Source: CAVUCH01 sp963697705 (lineage in GTDB: Bacteria; Acidobacteriota; Vicinamibacteria; Vicinamibacterales; JAENWD01). Taken from it: a DNA stretch of 64,000 bases. The notes under the pieces were generated by a model. It saw only the letters and a program-made list of their open reading frames with translations. It searched no databases and was not told the origin of the DNA. Made by a program: the position numbers and the translations under genes. The stretch covers positions 146,897 to 210,896 of the forward strand of contig CAVOPA010000018.1 in assembly GCA_963697705.1 (NCBI GenBank), written 5' to 3'. Positions 25,436 to 33,250 of this stretch are shown piece by piece (positions within the stretch are counted from its first letter, which is position 1; every line of letters begins with the position of its first letter).

Positions 25436-26779
25436 CTAGTTCCCGCGCAGGGCAGGGTCGTTCTCGATCGGCGCGTCACGGCTGGAGGCATGAGCGGGGT
25501 GCGGGATCTCGCCGGCCCGGGCGACCGCGGCGCGCAGCAGCACGGGTCCCGCGAGCACGTGCAGGCCTGTCAGCGCGAGCACGAGCGCCTGGACCCGAGT
25601 ACCCCACGCCGGGAACTCGCGCGCCACGATCGTGGCGAGGCCGAGGGTTACCCCCGCCTGCGAGATCAGGCCCATCCAGACGAGCCCGGCCGTGGGCTGA
25701 GGCAAGCCGGCCGCCCGCCCGCCCAATGCCGCGCCGGCCCAGATTGCGACGGCGCGTCCAGCGGCAATCGCAAGCGCGAGCGGTCCGGTCGCAGCCAGAG
25801 CGGGCATGTCGAGCGACGCGCCGGCGGCCGCGAAGAACACGATCAGCACCGGCAGCGATCCGCGCTCGACCGCCTGCTTCAGCGCGTCGCCACGCGGCGG
25901 CGCGATGTTCTCGACGACGAGCCCGGCTGCCAGGGCGGCGAGCACCGCATCCAGGTGGGCCACAGGCGTGAGCTCGCTCAGCAGCGCGCACAACGCGAGC
26001 AGCACGAGCGTCACCTCTCGCGCGAGGTACGTCAGGTAGAGCGCGAACAGCGCGCCGGCGGTCGCGCCGAACGCGAGTGAGCCGGCGATCTCCCAGGAGA
26101 GTGTCACCAGCAGGCCGATGTCGTGTTCGCTGCCGCCGCCCGACGCCCAGCGGGCCAGCTGCAGTGTGAGTGTGAACAACACGATCAGCACGAGATCGGC
26201 CGCCACCACCAGCGCCATCGTGAGTTCGCTGAACGGGCCGCTCGCCTGCACCTCGGCGAGCACCGCGATCGTGATCGTGGGCGAGAAGCTGGCGACGAGC
26301 GTGGCGATGACCGCTACGATCGAAGCTTGCAGGGCGAGGCCCGCGTCCTGCGGTACGGGGAGCAACGGCCACGCGGCCCAGAGCGCCGCGAACGCGGCCG
26401 ACCACACGACCGCGATTGTGATTCCCCCGACGATGGCGATCGACCGCAGGCGCGTACGCAGGTGCGCGAGGTTCAGCTCCAGCCCCGCAACGAACGCGAT
26501 GAGCGCAACGGCGACGCCGTTCAGCACCCGGAGCTCGCGCGCCATCGGCTGGGTGATCAGGTTGAGGATGTACGGTCCGCACACCAGCCCGAAGAGCAGG
26601 TACCCCGTGACCCGCGGCAGCGTGAAACGTTCGACGAACGACCCGGCGATGACGGCGGCCACGAGTGCGAAGCCGATCGCCAGCGTGATGCCGCCGCTCG
26701 TCCCCGGTTCGCCAGGCGCGGCGCGTTGGGCCAGGTAGCCGACGAGCAGCACGAGCAGCAGGCCGGCGGCTCGACGCAT
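25436..26779 (-). CDS. Cation:proton antiporter family membrane protein
   Basis: A 447-residue integral membrane protein with about twelve hydrophobic segments, of the CPA2/Kef-like fold (GYLLFGLVCGPYILN in the first helices, FVAGLELNL near residue 90, then LDAVLAALAAGLVVEN and GRAVAIWAGAALGGRAAG later). It should exchange Na+ or K+ for H+, though the ion is uncertain. There is no cytoplasmic TrkA-N domain. Its ATG overlaps the stop of the upstream gene (TGATG), a second antiporter-like protein, so the two may act as a pair. Confidence 0.8.
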   Translation of the reverse strand: MRRAAGLLLVLLVGYLAQRAAPGEPGTSGGITLAIGFALVAAVIAGSFVERFTLPRVTGYLLFGLVCGPYILNLITQPMARELRVLNGVAVALIAFVAGLELNLAHLRTRLRSIAIVGGITIAVVWSAAFAALWAAWPLLPVPQDAGLALQASIVAVIATLVASFSPTITIAVLAEVQASGPFSELTMALVVAADLVLIVLFTLTLQLARWASGGGSEHDIGLLVTLSWEIAGSLAFGATAGALFALYLTYLAREVTLVLLALCALLSELTPVAHLDAVLAALAAGLVVENIAPPRGDALKQAVERGSLPVLIVFFAAAGASLDMPALAATGPLALAIAAGRAVAIWAGAALGGRAAGLPQPTAGLVWMGLISQAGVTLGLATIVAREFPAWGTRVQALVLALTGLHVLAGPVLLRAAVARAGEIPHPAHASSRDAPIENDPALRGN

Positions 26780-27945
26780 CAGTCTCCGGACGGAGCCGGC
26801 AGCGCAAAGACGGCGAGCGCTTCGGACGCGAGCGTGCCGAGCGCAACGGCCGTGGTCACCGCGACCGCGGTCGGCGTGGCGCTGACGTCGAGGAAGTTGA
26901 TCGCGAGCGCGATGCCGAGCAGGCCGGGCGGCATGAGGTACGCCGCCAGGTCTCCGGCACCGACGGGCAGCACGCGTGCGGCTGCCCACGCGCCGATCAT
27001 CTTGCCCGTGAGCCGGAAGACGACAAACGGCGCGAGCAGCCAGATCGCCAGCGGCGTCACGGTGATCAGGGCACCCGCACTTATGAGCAGCAGCAGCACG
27101 AGCGGATGCTGGAAGCGGCCGACGTCTTCGCGCACGATCCGGTCGGCGCGCCCCGGCAGCAGGGTCCACGAAAGCCCGGCCACCATTCCCGCCAGCAGCG
27201 GAGAGCACTGCATGTAGTCGGCCGCGCCGCCGAGCAAGGCGAGCGATCCGAGCACGAAGACGCCGCGCTCGGCCTCGGAGCGCGCCCGCTCGAAGAGCAG
27301 CCACCCGGCGACACCGGCGAGCAGGCCAGCGATCGCGGTGAACAGGACGATGCGGAGGGCATCAGCCGGCGATTGGCTGGCGATCGCCGCGGTGACCGCG
27401 GCGCCCGCGACGAGCGCTCCCGCATCGTCCAGATCGGCGACGCCGGTGGCCAGCCGTTCGGTGGCCCCCGCGGTGTCACCGGTCACGCCAGCGGCCGACA
27501 CCGCGGCCGCGACGGCGAGCATGCACGCGATGAGCGCGACATCCGTGTCCGCCGGCAAGGCCCAGCGGTACAGCAGGAAAATCAGGGCCCCGCCGAGCAC
27601 GGTCATGGTGATGACGCTCTCGATGCTCGCCGCAAGTAACAGCCGTCGCCTGAGGCGTGTCCGAACGTCCAACGCCATCCCGACGAATACGCCGAGCGTC
27701 GCCAGCGCCACTGCCAACACAGGCTCCAGGCGTCCGATCAGCAACGGCGTGACGATGCCGAGCCCGTGCGGCCCGAGAAGCACGCCGATGGGGACGAACA
27801 CGAGCGCAGGAGCTGTCAGTGGTTCGAGTCCCAGGGCTGCGCGCGTCCGCAGCAGAGCCTCTATCGCCCGCGATCGTTCGGGAGGTGCGGCCCCCCCGAG
27901 CCCGAGGTCAATCGGATCGCGGCTGCCCGTCTCGCGTCTGCTCAC
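26779..27945 (-). CDS. Antiporter-like membrane protein
   Basis: A 388-residue membrane protein with about ten hydrophobic segments, related in pattern to the Kef/NhaP type (VPIGVLLGPHGLGIVTPLL, LATLGVFVGMALDVRTRL, GLLGIALAINFLD). It begins with a charged 30-residue stretch. Key ion-binding residues are hard to place, and it seems more divergent than its partner downstream, with which it overlaps by one base. It also overlaps the following PDZ gene's stop by 4 bases, so the three genes form one operon: PDZ protein, this protein, antiporter. Confidence 0.7.
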   Translation of the reverse strand: MSRRETGSRDPIDLGLGGAAPPERSRAIEALLRTRAALGLEPLTAPALVFVPIGVLLGPHGLGIVTPLLIGRLEPVLAVALATLGVFVGMALDVRTRLRRRLLLAASIESVITMTVLGGALIFLLYRWALPADTDVALIACMLAVAAAVSAAGVTGDTAGATERLATGVADLDDAGALVAGAAVTAAIASQSPADALRIVLFTAIAGLLAGVAGWLLFERARSEAERGVFVLGSLALLGGAADYMQCSPLLAGMVAGLSWTLLPGRADRIVREDVGRFQHPLVLLLLISAGALITVTPLAIWLLAPFVVFRLTGKMIGAWAAARVLPVGAGDLAAYLMPPGLLGIALAINFLDVSATPTAVAVTTAVALGTLASEALAVFALPAPSGD

Positions 27946-29291
27946 GGCGCGGGCCTGTTGAGGGCGACCAGCAACGGGACGCCGCCGCGCTCGATGGCGA
28001 GGACGAGGTGCGAACCCGCGGGCATGGCGGCGTATGCCGCGCGCACCCGGGCCGGCGTCACACCTCCTGCGCCGGCGAGCGACGTGATGACATCTCCGGT
28101 GACGAGCCCTGCGCGATGAGCCGACGACGGCCGCTCGACATCCGTGACGACGGCGCCGCGTGAGGAGGCTCGCAGCGACGCGCCGAAGATGTCGGAGGAC
28201 GCTGGTGCGCGCTCCGTCTGCACAGGTCGCGGCGTCACCGGCACGGTCAGGACCTGGCCAGACCGCACTACCTGCAGCGACACGGGCGCGGACGGCTCCA
28301 GCGCGGCGATGAGCAGCAACGTCGCTGCCGGAGTGGCCGCGGGCCGATCGCCTACCGCGGTAATCACATCACCTGCCAGCAGCGCGCCAGCCGCAGGGCC
28401 GTCCGGATCGACCGCGGTGATCGCGACGCCGAAATCGGCACCGGTCGCCGCCGCCAGCATCGCATCGAGCGCCTGCAGGTGAACGCCGATCGTCGTTGGG
28501 ACGCGTGAGGGCCTGTTGACGGCCCGCTCGGCTGCGGCGAGCAGGGCGTCCGCCGGAACGATGGCGCTCCCGCTTCCCGCGCGCACCACGGCGCCGACGA
28601 ACGATCCGTCGAGTGCGAACACCAGTGCGCCGGCGGCGGCCTGCACCTGCTGGCCGAGCGCGAGCAGCGGCGTGTCCCAGTGTGGGCTGGCGACTTCGCC
28701 GGCCTGTCCTCCGAAGAGAGGGCGCGTGGCCACGTCACCTGCCACGGCCTCGCTGACCAGCAGGTATTGCGCGCCGACGTTGGTAGCCGTTTCGAGCGGG
28801 CGCCAGCCGTCGTCCGAAGCCGGCACCCGCACGACGGTGAGCCCCCTGACATCGTCACGGCGCCGCACCTCGAGGAGACGCGCATCTGCGCCCCGCAATG
28901 CGAGCGGGCGGCCGCCCGACACGACCACCGCGAGATCGGGCCGGAAGCGCAGCGCGAGTGCGTACTCGGCGACCGGTTCGCCAACGTCCTGGCGGAGCAC
29001 GTCTTCGAGCGAGAAGCTCCGCGCGGTCTCCGCGGCTGGCGCCCGGGCCACCACGATCAGCGACGGCCGCACGCGTGCGGCGGCGCGGATCACCGAGGCG
29101 CCGAGATCGTCGAACGCTGCCCGCGCGGCGAACTGCTGGAGCGGCTGCACGGGCAGCGCGAGCGGTTGCTGCTCGGGAAAGCGGAACCGCGCGAGGACGA
29201 GGAGTACCACCAGCGAGAGCACGATGGTGACCACGAGCAGGCGCGTCTCGCGCGGCCATCGCCTCGGGTCGAAGATGCGGGGTGAGAACAT
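27942..29291 (-). CDS. Membrane-anchored HtrA-like pseudoprotease with two PDZ domains
   Basis: A 449-residue protein. The start at ATG 29291 precedes a single transmembrane anchor (RLLVVTIVLSLVVLLVLARF). Residues about 60-250 resemble a trypsin-like S1C domain, but the segment that should carry the catalytic serine reads AAGALVFALDGSFVGAVV instead of a GNSGGPL motif, so it looks inactive. Two PDZ domains follow (GVAITAVDPDGPAAGALLAGDVI and GAVVTDVERPSSAHRAGLVTGD). Probably a binding or regulatory protein facing the periplasm. It leads the antiporter operon. Confidence 0.75.
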   Translation of the reverse strand: MFSPRIFDPRRWPRETRLLVVTIVLSLVVLLVLARFRFPEQQPLALPVQPLQQFAARAAFDDLGASVIRAAARVRPSLIVVARAPAAETARSFSLEDVLRQDVGEPVAEYALALRFRPDLAVVVSGGRPLALRGADARLLEVRRRDDVRGLTVVRVPASDDGWRPLETATNVGAQYLLVSEAVAGDVATRPLFGGQAGEVASPHWDTPLLALGQQVQAAAGALVFALDGSFVGAVVRAGSGSAIVPADALLAAAERAVNRPSRVPTTIGVHLQALDAMLAAATGADFGVAITAVDPDGPAAGALLAGDVITAVGDRPAATPAATLLLIAALEPSAPVSLQVVRSGQVLTVPVTPRPVQTERAPASSDIFGASLRASSRGAVVTDVERPSSAHRAGLVTGDVITSLAGAGGVTPARVRAAYAAMPAGSHLVLAIERGGVPLLVALNRPAP

Positions 29292-29464
29292 ACGTGGTGT
29301 CGGCCGAGTGACGCGGCTCGCGGTCGCGGCCGCCGTCCGAGGGACCGTGGTACACTGGCCGCTCTGCCCAGTTCGGGTTGCGCGCGTGCGTCGCCGCACC
29401 CCAACATAGCGCAGTCCAGCAAGCCGCTCGCCGCCTTTCTGCCCGGCACTCCACACACGTCGAT

Positions 29465-30289
29465 ATGCGTATTGCCATCGCTCACAGCCCCGATTCCGAC
29501 GACGCCTTCATGTTCTATGGTCTGGCCAGTGGGAAGGTGCCGACCGGGGACCTCGAGATCGAACACGTCCTGTCGGATATCGAGTCGCTCAACCGCGCGG
29601 CGTTCGAGGGCCGCTACGAGATCAGCGCCGTCTCCTTCCACGCCTACACGCACCTGGCAGACCGCTACATCCTGTTGCCGCACGGCGCGAGCATGGGCGA
29701 TCGCTACGGTCCCGTCGTGGTCGCACGCGAGCCGCTGCCGCCCTCGCTCGACGGCGTGACGGTTGCGATCCCGGGCCTGTTGACGACCGCGTTTCTGGCG
29801 CTGCGGATGTACAAGCCGGATGTGCAGTACGTGGCGATGCCGTTCGATCAGATCCAGGAGGCGGTGCACGATGGACGCGTGCAGGCTGGCCTGATCATCC
29901 ACGAGGGGCAGCTCACATACGCCAGCGAAGGTCTGCACAAGGTCGTCGACTTCGGCGAGTGGTGGGCCGATCGGACGGGCGGCCTGCCCCTGCCGCTCGG
30001 CGGCAATGTCATCCGGCGCGACCTCGGGCCCGCGCTGATCGCGCGCATCTCGCGGATGCTGCACGACAGCATCGCCTACGCGCTCGATCACCGCGAGGAG
30101 GCCGTTCAATACGCCATGCAGTTCGGACGTGGACTGGATCGCGAGAAGACGGATCGCTTCGTCGGGATGTACGTGAACGAGCTCACCCTCGCGTACGGCC
30201 AGCGCGGACGAGAGGCCGTGCGCCGGTTGCTCACGGAAGCGGGCGAGAAAGGGCTGACGCCTGAGGTGACGATCGAATTCGCCGAGTAG
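29465..30289 (+). CDS. mqnD: 1,4-dihydroxy-6-naphthoate synthase-like protein (futalosine pathway)
   Basis: A 274-residue periplasmic-binding-protein-fold enzyme of the MqnA/MqnD group. It starts RIAIAHSPDSDDAFMFYGL, the MqnD-type opening, and has VSFHAYTHLADRYILL, GASMGDRYGPVVV, IPGLLTTAFLALRMY and GGLPLPLGGNVIRRDLG. MqnD releases 1,4-dihydroxy-6-naphthoate from cyclic de-hypoxanthine futalosine. mqnE lies 5.8 kb downstream and menG 16 kb upstream, so the pathway is scattered. A TACACT -10-like box is at 29351-29356. It is divergent from the PDZ operon. Confidence 0.88.
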   Translation: MRIAIAHSPDSDDAFMFYGLASGKVPTGDLEIEHVLSDIESLNRAAFEGRYEISAVSFHAYTHLADRYILLPHGASMGDRYGPVVVAREPLPPSLDGVTVAIPGLLTTAFLALRMYKPDVQYVAMPFDQIQEAVHDGRVQAGLIIHEGQLTYASEGLHKVVDFGEWWADRTGGLPLPLGGNVIRRDLGPALIARISRMLHDSIAYALDHREEAVQYAMQFGRGLDREKTDRFVGMYVNELTLAYGQRGREAVRRLLTEAGEKGLTPEVTIEFAE

Positions 30290-30295
30290 CCTCTT

Positions 30296-30385
30296 TCAAC
30301 CGTTGACCGTTGACCGTTGACCGTTGCCCGTTGCCCGTTGCCCGTTGCCCGCCGCCCGTTGCCCGCCGCCTGCCGCCTGCCGCCC
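30296..30385. repeat. Drifting heptamer tract: TTGACCG to TTGCCCG to CCGCCTG
   Basis: Twelve consecutive heptamers begin 7 bases after the mqnD stop. The first three are TTGACCG, the next four TTGCCCG, then CCGCCCG, TTGCCCG, CCGCCTG twice. The unit changes stepwise along the tract, showing how one heptamer family turns into another. It reaches the btuF stop. Confidence 0.85.
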
Positions 30386-30390
30386 AAGTC

Positions 30391-31251
30391 TCAGCGTCCC
30401 TGCCGGATTGCCGCCGCTATCGCTTCGGCCGCCTGTCCGATGCGCGGACCCGGCACGACGAACTCGCTGCCGGACAGGAAGTGCACGCGCCCGTTTCGCA
30501 CTGCGGGCACTGCCGCCAGGGTCGCCCACGCGTCGCGCTCGGCCTGTTCGCGCGATCGGGTCGACAGGGCTTCCGGCCGGAGCTCGATGATCACGTCCGG
30601 CGCCCGCGCCAGAATCAGCTCTGTCGTCGCCTGCACGGATTCCCGACGCACATCGGCGAAGACATTGGCGCCGCCCGCGACCTCGATCAGATCGTGGAGA
30701 AATCCCACCCCCCCGCTCGCGTAGATGTTGCGAAGCGCCAGCGGCTCGCGTCCGAACACGAGCAGCACTTTCGGCCTGTCCCGTCCAGCGGCGCTGGCCC
30801 GCACGCGCGTGATCCGGGCCGTGATGGAGGCGGCCAGTCGATCCCCCTCGCGCGCGTGGCCGGTGAGCGCGCCGATCTCAGTCGCGACCCGCGCCACGTC
30901 GGCCAGCCCTCCGTGCGCGAACGGCCAGGTCTGGATACCGGCCCGGCGCATCTGCTCGCGGAGATCGGCCTGGCTCGCGTACACGACCACGAGGTCGGGG
31001 CGCAGCGACAGGATGCGCTCGACGTCAGGGTCGATGAGAGCGCCCACGCGCGGCAACCGACTGACCTCGGGAGGCTCGCGGTCGTAGCTGCTGACGCCGA
31101 CGACCTGCGGTCCAGCCCCGATCGCGAACAGCGTCTCCGTCACCGAGGGCACGAGCGACACGATCCGCCGCGGCGCTTCCGCCGCCCCTCCGATGAGCAG
31201 CGGTCCAAACAGCAGCCCGCACGCCACTACCGACATCCTGGCGGCCATCAT
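30391..31251 (-). CDS. btuF: Vitamin B12 ABC transporter, periplasmic binding protein
   Basis: A 286-residue class III solute-binding protein. The start at ATG 31251 opens a signal peptide (VVACGLLFGPLLIGGAAEA). The mature part begins RRIVSLVPSVTETLFAIGAG, the BtuF/FhuD-type opening, with VGVSSYDREPPE, GGLADVARVATEIGALTG and the second lobe FVVPGPRIGQAAEAIA. Its place behind btuC, btuD and btuB under a cobalamin riboswitch makes cobalamin the ligand. It is the last gene of the unit. Confidence 0.9.
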   Translation of the reverse strand: MMAARMSVVACGLLFGPLLIGGAAEAPRRIVSLVPSVTETLFAIGAGPQVVGVSSYDREPPEVSRLPRVGALIDPDVERILSLRPDLVVVYASQADLREQMRRAGIQTWPFAHGGLADVARVATEIGALTGHAREGDRLAASITARITRVRASAAGRDRPKVLLVFGREPLALRNIYASGGVGFLHDLIEVAGGANVFADVRRESVQATTELILARAPDVIIELRPEALSTRSREQAERDAWATLAAVPAVRNGRVHFLSGSEFVVPGPRIGQAAEAIAAAIRQGR

Positions 31252-31365
31252 CCCGAACCTGCTCCAGAGGCGGTGACTGACGAGCGACCGCACGCCGCAG
31301 GCCTGCCTTGGCCAATAGCGACAGCGGCGTCTTCTTCCATGCGTTCGGTGTGTCATCGGCACCCT

Positions 31366-32394
31366 TCAGGCGCGGCGGATCAGGAGCCACAGGAAGAACG
31401 GGCCGCCGATCATGGCGGTGACGATCCCGACGGGGAGCTCGATCGGCGCCATCACGGTTCGGGAGACCAGATCACAGCCCACCAGGAACGCCGCACCGAA
31501 GAGCGCTGACGCGGGGAGGACCACGCGATGGTCTGCACCCACCAGCAGCCGAACCAGGTGCGGCACGACGATGCCGATGAAGCCGACGGGACCGCCGAGT
31601 GACACGGCAGCGCCGGTCGCGAGCGAGGCGCTGAAGAACGCAAGCCGTTGCGCCCGGAGGACGTCGATCCCGCGCGCCGCGGCCTGGTCCGAACCGAGTG
31701 CCAGCAGGTTCAAGGCACGCGGGAGCCAGGCGAACACCGCGAATGCCGCGATGCCGAGCGGCAACGCCGCCAGGATCGGGGCGTAGCCGGCCACGTCGAG
31801 GTCGCCCATCAACCAGCGGAGCGCGCGCGTCGCCTGGCTCATGTCGGCGAAGTACTGGACGAAGAGGATCACGGCCGAGAAGAACGAGTTCATCGTCACG
31901 CCGGCCAGCAGCATCACGTTGGTCGAAAAGCCCCGGTGACGCGCGCTCGCCAGCGCATAGACGACCGCGACGGCCGCCATCGAGCCGGCGAAGCTCGCGA
32001 CCGGCACGCTGACGACCTGGGCAGCCGACAGCGCCCCGCTGAACGTGATCGCCAGCATCGCCCCGAGCGCCGCGCCGGCAGAGACGCCGAGCGTAAAGGG
32101 CGTCGCCAGCGGATTGCGGAGCAACGCCTGGAACACGACGCCCGCCGCCGCCAGCGCGCTGCCGACGAATGCCGCCGCGAGGACGCGCGGCAGCCTCGCG
32201 ACGAAGAAGATCTGCGCGTCGACGTTGTCGGCGAACGCGACCGACGGATCGAAGACCCGTCGGAGGCTGATCGACGTGCTGCCGACGAGCGGCGCGAGCA
32301 GGCAGGCGCCGCCGGCCAGCACACCGAAGCCCACGACGGCGCGCAGGAGCGAGCGCCGGACGGGTGCGGCCGTTGCGACGGCGACAGCGCGCAT
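31366..32394 (-). CDS. btuC: Vitamin B12 ABC transporter permease (FecCD family)
   Basis: A 342-residue permease with about ten hydrophobic segments. Seen: RLPRVLAAAFVGSALAAAGVVFQALLRNPLATPFTLGVS, the strong FecCD/BtuC signature, MLLAGVTMNSFF, RWLMGDLD and the ATPase contact GPVGFIGIVVPHLVR. ATG 32394 is preferred over a longer frame that overlaps btuD. Cobalamin specificity comes from the operon and riboswitch. Confidence 0.92.
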   Translation of the reverse strand: MRAVAVATAAPVRRSLLRAVVGFGVLAGGACLLAPLVGSTSISLRRVFDPSVAFADNVDAQIFFVARLPRVLAAAFVGSALAAAGVVFQALLRNPLATPFTLGVSAGAALGAMLAITFSGALSAAQVVSVPVASFAGSMAAVAVVYALASARHRGFSTNVMLLAGVTMNSFFSAVILFVQYFADMSQATRALRWLMGDLDVAGYAPILAALPLGIAAFAVFAWLPRALNLLALGSDQAAARGIDVLRAQRLAFFSASLATGAAVSLGGPVGFIGIVVPHLVRLLVGADHRVVLPASALFGAAFLVGCDLVSRTVMAPIELPVGIVTAMIGGPFFLWLLIRRA

Positions 32395-32446
32395 CAGCCT
32401 GCCGGAGTCTGCAAGGCCGGGGCTGCGTCCCGGATACCTTCCGCGC

Positions 32447-33250
32447 TCACCGCCGTTCCTCGAGCCGCTGCCGCACCGGTACGACGACCAGGTGGCCAGC
32501 CGCGGCATGTCGGCTCACCTCCGCGTCCACGTCGAAAGCGCGCCGGATGTTCTCGGGCGTGAGCACGTCGGGCGTCGGCCCGGCGGCGAGCGTGCGACCC
32601 TCGCGCACGAGCACGACGCGATCGCAGACGGCCGCAGCGAGGTTCAGATCGTGCGTGGAGAGCACCAGCGTGCACCCCCGCTCGCGATTGAGCCGCGTGA
32701 CGAGCGCCGCGATTTCGAGCTGGTACGCCAGGTCGAGCGACGCGGTCGGCTCGTCGAGCAGCAGCACGTCTGCCGCCTGCGCGAGCGCAGCCGCGATCAC
32801 GACCCGCTGTTTCTCGCCGCCGCTGAGCGTGTCGAAGTGCCGCGATTCGAAGGCCGCCGTTCCCGTTGCCACCAACGCCTCACGCGCCAGGCGCACATCC
32901 TCCGGCCCTTCGATCGCGAACGCGCCGAGATGAGGGTAACGCCCCATGAGCACCATCTCGAGCACGGAGTACTCGAACGCGGGATGCGTCTCCTGCGGCA
33001 CGATCGCGATCCGCCGTGCGACGGCCGCGCGCGGCAGTGCGCTGATCTCCGCGCCATCCAGCCGCACGGTGCCGCTGTCGGGACGGAGCACGCCAGCGAG
33101 CATCTTGAGCAGCGTGGTCTTCCCGGAGCCGTTCGGTCCAAGGATACCGACCACCGCCCCGCGGTCGACGGCGAGGCTGACGCCGTCGAGAACAGGCGGA
33201 TCCGAGCGCCCTCCGCGGTAGGCGAAGCGGAGATTATCGGCCGACAGCAA
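32447..33250 (-). CDS. btuD: Vitamin B12 ABC transporter ATPase
   Basis: A 267-residue ABC ATPase of the FepC/BtuD class. Walker A is GPNGSGKTT near residues 38-46, the Q-loop QETHP, signature LSGGEKQRV, Walker B LLLDEPTASLD and the switch His in STHD. Its start (33250) overlaps the end of btuB by 17 bases, showing translational coupling. Partner of BtuC. Confidence 0.93.
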   Translation of the reverse strand: MLSADNLRFAYRGGRSDPPVLDGVSLAVDRGAVVGILGPNGSGKTTLLKMLAGVLRPDSGTVRLDGAEISALPRAAVARRIAIVPQETHPAFEYSVLEMVLMGRYPHLGAFAIEGPEDVRLAREALVATGTAAFESRHFDTLSGGEKQRVVIAAALAQAADVLLLDEPTASLDLAYQLEIAALVTRLNRERGCTLVLSTHDLNLAAAVCDRVVLVREGRTLAAGPTPDVLTPENIRRAFDVDAEVSRHAAAGHLVVVPVRQRLEERR

